Assembly: GCF_019656055.1 (NCBI RefSeq)
Contig: NZ_BPKY01000007.1
Coordinates: forward strand, 62,001 to 126,000
Direction: 5' to 3'
Length of the DNA stretch: 64,000 bases
Source: Leuconostoc miyukkimchii
GTDB taxonomy: Bacteria; Bacillota; Bacilli; Lactobacillales; Lactobacillaceae
Shown here one piece after another: positions 27,452 through 35,194 of this stretch (position 1 is its first letter; the number at the start of each line of letters is the position of its first letter). The notes beneath the pieces are model-generated. The model worked only from the letters and a program-made list of their open reading frames with translations, made no database searches and was not told the origin of the DNA. Made by a program: the position numbers and the translations under genes.

Positions 27452-27865
27452 TCAACTTTTGATACTCCGTTTAATCAGTTCACCAATTTCCGTAAGGGTC
27501 GCTGGTGTCATTTTTTTAATAGCAAACGACGTTGGCCAAAAGTCCCCTTCATCAAGATTTGCAGCATCGTTAAAGCCTATCGTTGAATAGCGTGCTTTAA
27601 ACTTAGTTGCCGCTTGAAAAAATAAGACAACTTTACCACTCTCATTGGCATATGCTGGCATCGAATACCAGGTTTTTGGTTTTAATTCTGGTGCAACTTT
27701 TTTCACTAAATTATGAATATCATTTGCAAGTTGTGCTTCATCAGCAGGCATTTCTGCAATCTTTTCCAGTACATCTGCTTCCGTATTTTTTTGTTTTTTA
27801 AGTTCTTTTGCCCTTTCACTCATTGCTTTACGTTCGAAATCTGAAAAACTAGGTTTATCTGTCAT
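27452..27865 (-). CDS. DUF1801 (YdhG-like) protein
   Basis: A 137-residue protein. The N-terminal third is a charged helix; ending at KPKTWYSMPAYANESGKVVLFFQ it matches the DUF1801/YdhG fold, found in frataxin-like iron chaperones (Fra) and in many uncharacterised proteins. AAGGAG lies before the ATG. It borders the accessory region to its right. Confidence 0.75.
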   Translation of the reverse strand: MTDKPSFSDFERKAMSERAKELKKQKNTEADVLEKIAEMPADEAQLANDIHNLVKKVAPELKPKTWYSMPAYANESGKVVLFFQAATKFKARYSTIGFNDAANLDEGDFWPTSFAIKKMTPATLTEIGELIKRSIKS

Positions 27866-28226
27866 AATGTGATCTCCTTGATTACAATTTTATTTTTTAA
27901 TCTACTCTCGTTACTCTTCAGTTATTTTAACTCGTTTTTTGTTTAGTTCATTTTATCATGGTACCAATCATTATTCTAATTTTAGATTGTTATACATTTC
28001 AGCTGTGCATACATTACCACTCTCATCTTTAAATGTATTCGTTTGTCTGGTATGATTATAGTTATCTATAGATTTTATTACTTTTCTGTTATTTTCCATT
28101 AAACTCTGAGTATAGTCCAACAAGTAGCACGGTCTCTGTAACTGACTCAGCACAAAATAATACTATGATAAACAACCACATTCAAAACAATACTTGTGAC
28201 ATAAAAAATGAAAGGTGATTTAAATT
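27866..28226. other. Intergenic stretch without a convincing gene
   Basis: AT-rich. A 60-codon minus-strand ORF (27971-28153) lacks an SD at either of its starts and resembles nothing I know. No terminator or RNA gene is evident. Confidence 0.5.
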
Positions 28227-28478
28227 ATGAAACAAAAACCATTTAATATACTACTACTCGCCATCGGATTATCCTCAATTGTTGGTTTAGTGGTTGCCTA
28301 CTTTCTGACCAACAATATAATATTTAATCATTTAGCAGGAACAGTATTTGGGTTAGTCATAATTATGTCTAATTTTCCAAATATTAAAAAAGACCATAAA
28401 ATTAGTTGGTCTAGTGCTCTTTACATAGGGATTGGTATTTGGTTTATCTTAAAATCATGGTTTCCTATTTTTGAATAA
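28227..28478 (+). CDS. Small three-helix membrane protein
   Basis: An 83-residue hydrophobic protein with three predicted helices, unrecognised. AAAGGTGATT precedes the ATG by about 6 nt, which makes translation likely. It is the first of several small membrane proteins in the region next to ssrA. Confidence 0.6.
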   Translation: MKQKPFNILLLAIGLSSIVGLVVAYFLTNNIIFNHLAGTVFGLVIIMSNFPNIKKDHKISWSSALYIGIGIWFILKSWFPIFE

Positions 28479-28560
28479 GAAATTAATTGATGTTAAATGT
28501 TATTAGCTATGTAAATAAGCTGATTAATCAAAAATAAAAAATTTTAGAAGGTAGCATACT

Positions 28561-28833
28561 ATGAACAAGATAGATACAAAAAGTAAAATTTTCCAACTCA
28601 GGTTAACGATAGCAATCATTGCTATTATTCTCCTGATTGTTAGCTTTATATATCCAGATAATATCTATTTCAGACTGACCATGAATGTACTACTAATTAT
28701 TTCTCTAAGTTCATCTGCATTTGAGAGCTTTCAAAACAAAAAATGGTTCTCTTTTTCAGCGTTCCTACTAGTTATCTTGCTTACTATTTTAACGATTGCT
28801 CAATCGCTATACTTCCAGTTATATATTTATTGA
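28561..28833 (+). CDS. Small three-helix membrane protein
   Basis: A 90-residue hydrophobic protein with three helices, unrecognised. AAGGTAG lies 6 nt before the ATG. Size and topology resemble the neighbour at 28227, so the two could be related immunity-like or phage-derived proteins, but sequence similarity is not obvious. Confidence 0.6.
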   Translation: MNKIDTKSKIFQLRLTIAIIAIILLIVSFIYPDNIYFRLTMNVLLIISLSSSAFESFQNKKWFSFSAFLLVILLTILTIAQSLYFQLYIY

Positions 28834-28971
28834 TATTAAAACTACAAATAATTGGTCAGCGGTAGTGAAATAAAATATTGTCAATAAATGGTCTTCTATT
28901 AATGTGTATACCTGCGCCGCTTGAATGTGCTGGTTTTAAGAATATATAGAAGATAAACAAGAGGAAAAATT

Positions 28972-29586
28972 ATGAAAAATATTTTATTAACATCCTATTT
29001 TGCCGGTACAACTGAGTACTTTAAAAAATTTATATCTAATTTTGATTTAAAAAATAAAGATATTCTATTTATTGATACTGCAAGCAACGTAGAAGAGTAT
29101 ACAAGATACGTTAGTGAAGCACATGAAGCGTTATCCAATTTAAACTACATTGTTAGCAGATTGGATGTTGCTCATTCAAATATACTAGAGTCACGCACTA
29201 AGATAGAGAATGCTAACATTATTTATATTGCAGGTGGTAACACATTCTATTTGTTAGAAAAGCTTAAAGAACTCAAATTAGATAGAGTCCTAATCAATAA
29301 AATAAATTCTGGTACCCCTTACGTTGGTGAGTCTGCTGGAGCTATTATTCTAGCACCAAATATTACATATATACAGAAGCTGGATGATCCTAGCTTTGCA
29401 CCCAATTTGAAAGATTATTCAGGTCTTGGTGTGTTTGATTTTAGCGTGTTACCACATTATCTTGATATACCATTTCAAGAGGAAACCAAATATATTTTTG
29501 ACAACTTCCATGATCAATTAAAGTTAGTACCAATAAATAATCATGAAACGTTATCAATTTTAAACGATAAACTAATAAACAATTAA
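28972..29586 (+). CDS. Peptidase E-like (S51) protein
   Basis: A 204-residue protein of the S51 dipeptidase E family. The nucleophile Ser lies in the elbow PYVGESAGAIIL and IIYIAGGNTFYL is the typical preceding strand-turn; VLPHYLD supplies a likely catalytic His. Members cleave Asp-X dipeptides or act on cyanophycin peptides. AGAGGAAAAATT precedes the ATG. Base composition is AT-richer than the housekeeping genes, fitting an accessory gene. Confidence 0.8.
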   Translation: MKNILLTSYFAGTTEYFKKFISNFDLKNKDILFIDTASNVEEYTRYVSEAHEALSNLNYIVSRLDVAHSNILESRTKIENANIIYIAGGNTFYLLEKLKELKLDRVLINKINSGTPYVGESAGAIILAPNITYIQKLDDPSFAPNLKDYSGLGVFDFSVLPHYLDIPFQEETKYIFDNFHDQLKLVPINNHETLSILNDKLINN

Positions 29587-29986
29587 GACCCAAACAGTAG
29601 CTTATAACTGGCAACTCGTCTCACCTAGAAACACAATCGTTATGGATAATGAGCAAGGAATATCAGTTACATTAGATAAAAAAATCATTATTAAACGACG
29701 CCCTACCTTTGAAGATAATTAATTGACCATAAATAAAAAGTATCGTGTGGCAGGAATATTGATGTTATTGGCAAGTTTCATTAGCGTTATGACTTATTTT
29801 TTCTATAAATAAAATCCACCTACTACCAGTAAGTGACTTAATCATATTGTATGGGGATGACATCCCCGCTGACTATTCAATTAAAAAGCGGTACAAGACA
29901 CTGCTTGCTGAAAAGTAAGCTAACATGACAGCCAGTCGATTAATGAACGAGTTGTTTTCAAATAACTAAAACAGGAGACTTAACAC
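29587..29986 (+). other. Gene-fragment region
   Basis: Three short open stretches have no convincing start. From 29587 a frame of about 45 codons ends ...KRRPTFEDN before TAA; then a TTG-started 28-codon frame ends MTYFFYK at about 29812, with a single helix; then a frame ending KKRYKTLLAEK at about 29920. They look like remnants of decayed genes, but I cannot name the parents. Confidence 0.4.
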
Positions 29987-30496
29987 ATGCAAGCTTACGC
30001 CAACAAAGATGACTTAATAATTGCTATTAAGACTAACTATGAAAAATACATCAATGAGTTTACAGAAATACCGAACGATTTGAAAAATAAACGTATTGAG
30101 GCAGTCGATCGTACTCCCTCTGAAAATCTCTCATATCAACTTGGCTGGCTTACTGCACTGTTATGCTGGGAAAAAGATGAAAAAGCAGGCAAAAATGTTG
30201 ATGTACCAGCCAAAGGTTACAAATGGAATAATTTAGGTGGGCTGTATACCTCTTTTTATGAAACCTACAGTAGTTACTCTCTACCAGAATTGATTGAATC
30301 ATTAAACTCACGTGTAGCAGAACTCTGTAACTTAATTGAATCGCTGCCGGATGATGTCCTATTTAAGCCTAACAAACGTCAGTGGGCAGCGACAAGCGCA
30401 CAATGGCCAGTATGGAAATGGGTTCACATCAATTCTGTTGCACCTTTTAAAACATTTCGAACTAAAATTCGCAAATGGAAAAAGATTGCTCTTTAA
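29987..30496 (+). CDS. ClbS/DfsB-family four-helix protein
   Basis: A 169-residue helical protein. YANKDDLIIAIKTNYEKY at the start and the PSENLSYQLGWLTALLCWE segment match the ClbS/DfsB (formerly DUF1706) family; ClbS protects E. coli from its own genotoxin colibactin. The role in lactic acid bacteria is unknown. ACAGGAGACTTAACAC precedes the ATG. Confidence 0.8.
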   Translation: MQAYANKDDLIIAIKTNYEKYINEFTEIPNDLKNKRIEAVDRTPSENLSYQLGWLTALLCWEKDEKAGKNVDVPAKGYKWNNLGGLYTSFYETYSSYSLPELIESLNSRVAELCNLIESLPDDVLFKPNKRQWAATSAQWPVWKWVHINSVAPFKTFRTKIRKWKKIAL

Positions 30497-30704
30497 TTAC
30501 TTTAATTTCCTAATTACAAAGTAACTTAGAACGAAAATAACTACTTATTTTAACAAGGGATCCTGGTTTTTGTGTGTTTTCCCTAGTCAAACTACAGGCG
30601 AGGTTTCATTATTAGACCACAGACACAAAAAACTATATGACTTCATGGCGTTTCTTAGCATAGCCATATACAATTAATTTTATAAAGACAAGGTGTATTA
30701 ATAT
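30497..30704 (+). other. Intergenic stretch with a short open frame
   Basis: One frame stays open from about 30530 to a TAA at about 30676 (containing SLLDHRHKKLYDFMAF) but has no start with an SD. Possibly a remnant. Confidence 0.3.
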
Positions 30705-30920
30705 ATGACTAACATTGAAAAAGAAGAGATATTATTTTTCCCAGACCTAATGAACGCCAAGCAACTTCAAAAGATGACCGGATACACCAAGGACAACTAT
30801 GGAGATCTAACCAACATGAGAGGTTTTCCAAAGTTTGAAGACGGCAATGGACGTACCAGATATCCACGTGACGGTGTTCGGCAGTTCATCAAGGCACATA
30901 CACAATACAACTTTGACTAA
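30705..30920 (+). CDS. Phage/excisionase-like small DNA-binding protein
   Basis: A 71-residue protein with LMNAKQLQKMTGYTKDN, a likely winged-helix or helix-turn-helix recognition motif, then RGFPKFEDGNGRTRYPRDGVRQF, the 'wing' pattern of excisionase/DUF771-type phage proteins. AAGGTG lies about 8 nt before the ATG. Together with its position near ssrA it suggests a degraded integrated element. Confidence 0.6.
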   Translation: MTNIEKEEILFFPDLMNAKQLQKMTGYTKDNYGDLTNMRGFPKFEDGNGRTRYPRDGVRQFIKAHTQYNFD

Positions 30921-30926
30921 CAAAAA

Positions 30927-30942
30927 AGCACTCATAGAGTGC
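30927..30942. repeat. Palindromic hairpin AGCACTCATAGAGTGC
   Basis: Lies directly after the excisionase-like gene; with the flanking A run it would be a minus-strand terminator. The same 16-mer recurs in inverse orientation at about 31190-31216. Confidence 0.5.
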
Positions 30943-30988
30943 ATACATACGTGTTGAACCACGTTAAAAGCATACTTGGGGATGAAAC

Positions 30989-31195
30989 ATGAAAAGAACT
31001 ACACTCTGGTTAATTATTACAATACTACTTGCTTTACTAACAATGTACACAGTCTACCATAATGGGTTTGACTTTAGTTTTTCTCTAACTATATCTAAAA
31101 ATGAGACTTCAGCAAACGGTTCAATGGCGTTTCTGTTTACTTTATTGACTATTTTTAGTGGCATTAAATATTTGACATGCAGATTTACTAAATAA
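30989..31195 (+). CDS. Small two-helix membrane protein
   Basis: A 68-residue protein with a helix at each end and a polar middle, unrecognised. GGGGATG lies just before the ATG. The stop codon falls inside a 12-bp palindrome. Confidence 0.5.
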   Translation: MKRTTLWLIITILLALLTMYTVYHNGFDFSFSLTISKNETSANGSMAFLFTLLTIFSGIKYLTCRFTK

Positions 31196-31216
31196 GCACT
31201 CTATGAGTGCTTATTT
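31190..31216. terminator. Perfect 12-bp palindrome, terminator-like
   Basis: AAATAAGCACTC and its exact complement around TAT. It overlaps the stop codon of the 68-residue ORF and contains the 16-mer also found at 30927. Confidence 0.6.
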
Positions 31217-31239
31217 ACACATTTATGGAGATGTTCAAC

Positions 31240-31518
31240 ATGAAAACGGAATTGAAAAAATATGTTAAAAACGCTGGTTTGATGTTAAGCCACATGAAAT
31301 TTAGCGATTCGGATTTTGCTACCGTTATTGAAATCAATACTATCAAGTACAATGATGAGGCTTGGCAACTTGCCATGCTGATAAATGTTTCTCTGTACAC
31401 ATACTCATTTAATCTTGAAGTCATGGACAACGGTACTACCAAATCTGCTCAATTTGTTTTTGAACATGAAGCAAATAAAAAAATACTAGCACTAATCCGT
31501 GAGTCAGAAAATCTATAA
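31240..31518 (+). CDS. Small soluble protein of unknown function
   Basis: About 92 residues, starting MKTELKKYVKNAGLMLSHM and ending in a charged helix. TGGAG lies 9 nt before the ATG at 31240, which is why I reject the longer start at 31207. Unrecognised; phage-like in size and setting. Confidence 0.5.
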   Translation: MKTELKKYVKNAGLMLSHMKFSDSDFATVIEINTIKYNDEAWQLAMLINVSLYTYSFNLEVMDNGTTKSAQFVFEHEANKKILALIRESENL

Positions 31519-31663
31519 ATACTTGTTGAATACGTGCCAAGTGTTCATGTTAAAAAGCCTATAGACTTATAGGTAATGATTATTTCACAGAACGAAGCTA
31601 AATTTGAAACAATTCACAACTTGTTTGGAAAATAAAATATTGATAATTATCCCCTCAATAAAA

Positions 31664-31705
31664 TAAAAGCCATGCTCTATATTTAACTTAGGGCATGGCT
31701 TTTAT
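31664..31705. terminator. Bidirectional terminator
   Basis: AAAAGCCATGC and GCATGGCTTTT arms around a 16-nt loop, between the convergent small ORF and XRE regulator. Confidence 0.85.
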
Positions 31706-31758
31706 TATGTCTATTTTCAAGCTAAATAAGCTATTTTAAATTTAATTACAAAATGATA

Positions 31759-32523
31759 CTATTTAACAACTATTTCTTGTATAGCTTTATTAAAATGTAT
31801 TTTATTTTTTAAAGTTTCATTTGGTGACATATTCAAACTTAGGTTATCGATATTTTTAGAATTAACCAACTTATTAATTGCTGAAACATTACTCTTCATT
31901 ACTGTGCTAACTGAATTTCCTGGAACTATTCTAGCGACTTTAACATAACTTCCCTTATGGTAAGCCATCACATACGGGTCGTTAACTCCTGGATTAAGTC
32001 CCGTTGACAAGTTTAACTTCGTCCACTCCGTACCCATTTCGTTATCAGAGAACCATTTTGTCCATCGCCCATCTGTCTTAGAATTCCTAGGATCAACAGT
32101 CTTATTACTAGGCATTTTTGTATAGCCTACCTTATACTGTAAAAAAGGATTGAATCTATCTATGCCATCAATGCCTTTATAGTACCCCACAGTTAACGTA
32201 ACAAGCCACAATATTAAGATAATAAATATTGATCCCAAAGCTATAGTGATTTTTTTATACTTGATCTTCATCGATAAATCTTTATCGATTGTCTTTGCAA
32301 TACTCTGTTGCTGTGTTGTCATGGTTTCTTCTCCAAAAATAATTTTTTCGAAAGATACATCAAATAAATTGCTTAGTTCTCGCAAAACATCTAAACTAGG
32401 ATAATTTTTTCCGTTTTCCCAAGCGGAAATGGTTTGGCGACTAACATGAATCATATCAGCCAATTCATGTTGGGTTAACTTTTTGTTTAATCTTAAATTT
32501 TTAATGTCTTGTTCAAAGCTCAT
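31759..32523 (-). CDS. XRE-family regulator with membrane anchor
   Basis: About 254 residues: an N-terminal helix-turn-helix (LRLNKKLTQHELADMIHVSRQTISAWENGKNYP region), one transmembrane helix at about 90-112 and an extracytoplasmic domain of about 140 residues of unknown fold. This layout occurs in membrane-bound one-component regulators of lactic acid bacteria. AGAGGTGAAAGAT supports the ATG at 32523. Targets are unknown. Confidence 0.8.
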   Translation of the reverse strand: MSFEQDIKNLRLNKKLTQHELADMIHVSRQTISAWENGKNYPSLDVLRELSNLFDVSFEKIIFGEETMTTQQQSIAKTIDKDLSMKIKYKKITIALGSIFIILILWLVTLTVGYYKGIDGIDRFNPFLQYKVGYTKMPSNKTVDPRNSKTDGRWTKWFSDNEMGTEWTKLNLSTGLNPGVNDPYVMAYHKGSYVKVARIVPGNSVSTVMKSNVSAINKLVNSKNIDNLSLNMSPNETLKNKIHFNKAIQEIVVK

Positions 32524-32804
32524 ATCTTTCACCTCTAAATTTAACTTGTATCATGTTGTAATGCTAGCAACTAATGCTGTCATATGTAAAGCAAGAATAA
32601 CTGTCATGTTGATATCAACCTTTTAGATGCATGGCTGGTGCTCATGCGATCAATTCACTCTCTATTTTTCTGTCATCCTCAAAAAACAACGTTTGATCAT
32701 CTCTCTATTAGTCCATGTGTTTGTCATAGTTATCTCTCGTGCTTAATCAATATGCTATAACTAGTTTAATACCGTATATATGTTATTTTGTACCATTTAG
32801 ACAA
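32524..32804. other. Intergenic stretch upstream of the XRE gene
   Basis: AT-rich with no convincing ORF; it should hold the XRE gene promoter, which I cannot place with confidence. Confidence 0.4.
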
Positions 32805-32828
32805 ATAAAAAACGGCTTAGATGCCGTT
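32805..32828 (-). terminator. Terminator downstream of ssrA
   Basis: Minus-strand AACGGC and GCCGTT stem followed by TTTTTTATTT, about 150 nt beyond the mature tmRNA 3' end. Confidence 0.7.
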
Positions 32829-32854
32829 ACACTGCCTACTTGCTTATTTAAAAT

Positions 32855-32974
32855 GTTTCCCAAAAAGTTTCCCATTTTGTGTGAAATGCTATGAAATACA
32901 GTGCAACGTTTTTCATAAGAAAAGGCGCTACATCAAGGTTTTTGCAACCTTATGCAACGCCATGAAATGCTTAG
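32855..32974. repeat. Attachment-site-like repeats next to the ssrA 3' end
   Basis: Two GTTTCCC copies (32855, 32867), three TGCAAC copies (32902, 32943, 32953) and two ATGAAAT(G/A)C copies crowd the 120 bp beyond the ssrA 3' end. This resembles arm-type sites of tyrosine recombinases, and tmRNA 3' ends are frequent integration sites. No integrase gene is in the window. Confidence 0.4.
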
Positions 32975-33330
32975 TGGAGCCGAGGGGAGTCGAACCCCTG
33001 TCCAAACCGCACGGTACATAAACCTCTACGTTTATAGTGTTATCATTTAAATTTCATGATTTGTTCCGCCATAACACAAGGCTAACACATATCACTAATC
33101 TGATTATTTTAACGTACATGTTCCAGATGTAAGCACATACACGATCTGACCTTTTATGACCTAATCTCAGATGTCAGCGACCAAGACTAAGTTACGCTTC
33201 ACTGTGTTTTAGGCAGCGATTGCGAAAGAGTTTTCGTTTTTTGCAGTTAAAATGTCTGCCCGTTTTAACGCCCGGATGGCGAAACGCAGCCTATGTCCTA
33301 AACGACCTGTCGAATTCCAAAAACGGCCCC
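32975..33330 (-). ncRNA. ssrA: tmRNA
   Basis: A 356-nt tmRNA that rescues stalled ribosomes with SmpB. The 5' end GGGGCCG pairs with 3' CGGCTCC; the T-arm is GGGGTTCGACTCCCC; discriminator A; CCA is not encoded. The tag frame at 33209-33244 encodes AKNENSFAIAA then TAA, and adding the charged Ala gives the usual degradation tag ending in Ala-Ala. The tag sequence points to Leuconostoc or near relatives. Confidence 0.97.
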
Positions 33331-33337
33331 AAACTAT

Positions 33338-33372
33338 TAATTAAAAAAGTTACTGACTTTTGTCAATAACTT
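33338..33372 (-). promoter_or_regulatory. ssrA promoter overlapping the fab/acc operon terminator
   Basis: Minus strand: TTGACA (33361-33366), 17-nt spacer, TAATTA (33338-33343), then 7 nt to the tmRNA 5' end. The same bases form an 11-bp stem, AAGTTATTGAC/GTCAGTAACTT (33347-33372) with an AAAA loop and T run, just after accA: an intrinsic terminator. One sequence serves both roles. Confidence 0.7.
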
Positions 33373-33383
33373 ATTATATCATA

Positions 33384-34184
33384 TTAAAACGATCTAAATC
33401 GCGCACGACGTTGATTAACTAATTCTTCTGGCGTTAATTCACTGAGTTGCTTAAACTCATCCTGCAATCGTTTACGTATTAAATTAAATACACGTGGATG
33501 GCTACGAGATTCTGGAATAATATATTCAATCACGTTTTTTGCTAACAAATCTTTTGGTGTCAATCCCATAACTGCCGCTGCCTCATCGGAACGTTTGCTA
33601 TCTTTCCATAGAATTGAAGCAAAACCTTCGGGTGACAAAATTGAATATGTCGCATTTTGAAACATCCAAACTTGATCACTCGTTGCTAAAGCCAACGCCC
33701 CACCGGATCCACCCTCACCATAAATAATGGCAATCATTGGCACTGTTAGTTTCATCGATTCCAGAATAGATTTTGCAATTGCTTCTCCCTGGCCTTGGGC
33801 TTCAGCCGTTTTTCCTGGAAAAGCACCCGGTGTGTTAATAAACGTTACAATTGGACGATGGAACTTATTTGCTTGTTGCATTAATCGCTGAGCTTTTCGA
33901 TAGCCCCATGGTTCTGGTGAACCATTACGTTTACTCAACTTGTCTTGAATATCAACACCCTTATCAATGGCAATTACCGTGACTGGCGTTCCGTTTAAAG
34001 CAGCAATGCCACCAATAACAGACATATCATCACCACTCAAGCGGTCGCCATGCAACTCCACAAAATCTGTAAAAACGCCGTCAATAATTTCACGTGCTAA
34101 AAAACGATCTTCTCGAGATTTTTTAACAACTTCTGCAGGCGATAATTCATGCTTAAATAATTTCAATCCGATATTTACTGCCAT
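33384..34184 (-). CDS. accA: Acetyl-CoA carboxylase carboxyltransferase, alpha subunit
   Basis: A 266-residue subunit that with AccD transfers carboxyl from biotin to acetyl-CoA. The crotonase-like core includes GDRLSGDD, INTPGAFPGKTAEAQGQGEAIA and GEGGSGGALAL. It is last in the operon, starting 1 bp after accD, with CGGAGGTATAAC before the ATG. Confidence 0.95.
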   Translation of the reverse strand: MAVNIGLKLFKHELSPAEVVKKSREDRFLAREIIDGVFTDFVELHGDRLSGDDMSVIGGIAALNGTPVTVIAIDKGVDIQDKLSKRNGSPEPWGYRKAQRLMQQANKFHRPIVTFINTPGAFPGKTAEAQGQGEAIAKSILESMKLTVPMIAIIYGEGGSGGALALATSDQVWMFQNATYSILSPEGFASILWKDSKRSDEAAAVMGLTPKDLLAKNVIEYIIPESRSHPRVFNLIRKRLQDEFKQLSELTPEELVNQRRARFRSF

Positions 34185-34185
34185 G

Positions 34186-35025
34186 TTATACCTCCGTTTT
34201 GTGATGCAACCTAACCACTTTTGCGATCATCTTATTCATATCTGATCGTGGCACAATTTGGTCAACAAAACCATTTGCCATCAATGTTTCTACACGTTGG
34301 AAATCTTTTGGCAATTTTTCATGAATCGTCGACTCAATAACACGTGCACCAGCAAAACCAACTAATGCATGTGGCTCTGCGAGCGTAATATCACCCTGCA
34401 TTGCAAAACTTGCTGTGACACCACCAGTTGTTGGATCTGTTAATACCACGAGGTATAGGAGACCCGCTTCTTGATGTGAGGCAACAGCTGCAGAAATTTT
34501 CGCCATTTGCATCAGAGAATTAATACCCTCTTGCATTCGTGCGCCTCCTGATGCAGTAAACAAAACAACAGGTAATCCATTCTCAGTTGCATATTCAAAT
34601 AACCGCGTGATTTTTTCACCGGTCATTGATCCAAGTGATCCCATCATGAAATATGAATCCATAATGCCTAGTGCTACTTTTTCATTTTCAAACGTCGCCA
34701 CACCAGTTAAAACAGATTCACCTAATTCGGTTTGTGATTTAGCACGTGCCAATTTATCTGCATAGCCAGGGAAGTCTGGATTTGTCATTTCAATTTCTGA
34801 ATCAATTTCTTCAAAAGAATCCGTCATTAAATCCACACGCTCGCGTGCCTGCAAACGAAAGCCATAGCCACAATGAGCACAAACACGATAATGACCAAGT
34901 TGTTTATTATACATTTGCACACCACAATATGGGCAAGCAAGAAACAAACCGTCTGGAATACGGTCATTTACAGACGCATCACGTTTAATTTTTGAAGTTG
35001 ATTTTTGATGATTGTATAAGTCCAT
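34186..35025 (-). CDS. accD: Acetyl-CoA carboxylase carboxyltransferase, beta subunit
   Basis: A 279-residue subunit with the N-terminal zinc ribbon Cys31, Cys34, Cys49, Cys52 (CPYC...CAHC) and the carboxyltransferase core ([20 protein letters not shown]). The ATG at 35025 fits the family and an in-frame TAG lies shortly upstream, but no SD is near; GAGGAGG lies 63 nt away. A 167-bp gap separates it from accC, the largest in the operon. Confidence 0.94.
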   Translation of the reverse strand: MDLYNHQKSTSKIKRDASVNDRIPDGLFLACPYCGVQMYNKQLGHYRVCAHCGYGFRLQARERVDLMTDSFEEIDSEIEMTNPDFPGYADKLARAKSQTELGESVLTGVATFENEKVALGIMDSYFMMGSLGSMTGEKITRLFEYATENGLPVVLFTASGGARMQEGINSLMQMAKISAAVASHQEAGLLYLVVLTDPTTGGVTASFAMQGDITLAEPHALVGFAGARVIESTIHEKLPKDFQRVETLMANGFVDQIVPRSDMNKMIAKVVRLHHKTEV

Positions 35026-35095
35026 ATTATAAATATACAGTGCAAACTACTATAAAAATTAACTAATAATCAGATAGCAGCACACATGCCTCCTC
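35026..35095 (-). promoter_or_regulatory. accD leader: distant SD, mini-ORF and hairpin
   Basis: Minus strand: GAGGAGG (35089-35095), then ATG TGT GCT GCT ATC TGA. CTGCTAT pairs with ATAGTAG (one G-U pair) and GTG with CAC outside, spanning most of the gap. 14 A/T-rich bases then precede the accD ATG. Confidence 0.45.
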
Positions 35096-35155
35096 TTCAT
35101 TCTAATAAATTGTCTCAAAATCAGCATTCGTCATAATAATTTTGATCCGTTATAC

Positions 35156-35194
35156 AAACAATACCGCATATGTCATCCATACGCGGTATTGTTT
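35156..35194. terminator. Hairpin between accC and accD
   Basis: AAACAATACCGCATA and TACGCGGTATTGTTT (15 bp, one mismatch) overlap the accC stop codon. The T tract is weak on the minus strand, so it may be a leaky terminator or an mRNA-processing/stability element. Confidence 0.55.

Noticed and set aside
27971-28153. 60-codon minus-strand ORF
   Set aside because: No SD at either Met; composition like random AT-rich sequence. Kept only as a note in the gap entry.
27452-32974. A complete prophage
   Set aside because: No integrase, capsid, terminase or lysis genes; only an excisionase-like protein and repeats.
32824-33005. A second copy of the ssrA 3' end marking the far side of an island
   Set aside because: I searched by eye for the T-arm sequence between 27 and 32.9 kb and found none.
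32821-33021. 66-codon plus-strand ORF over the end of ssrA
   Set aside because: It reads antisense through the tmRNA T-arm and adjoining repeats; no SD and no resemblance to a known protein.
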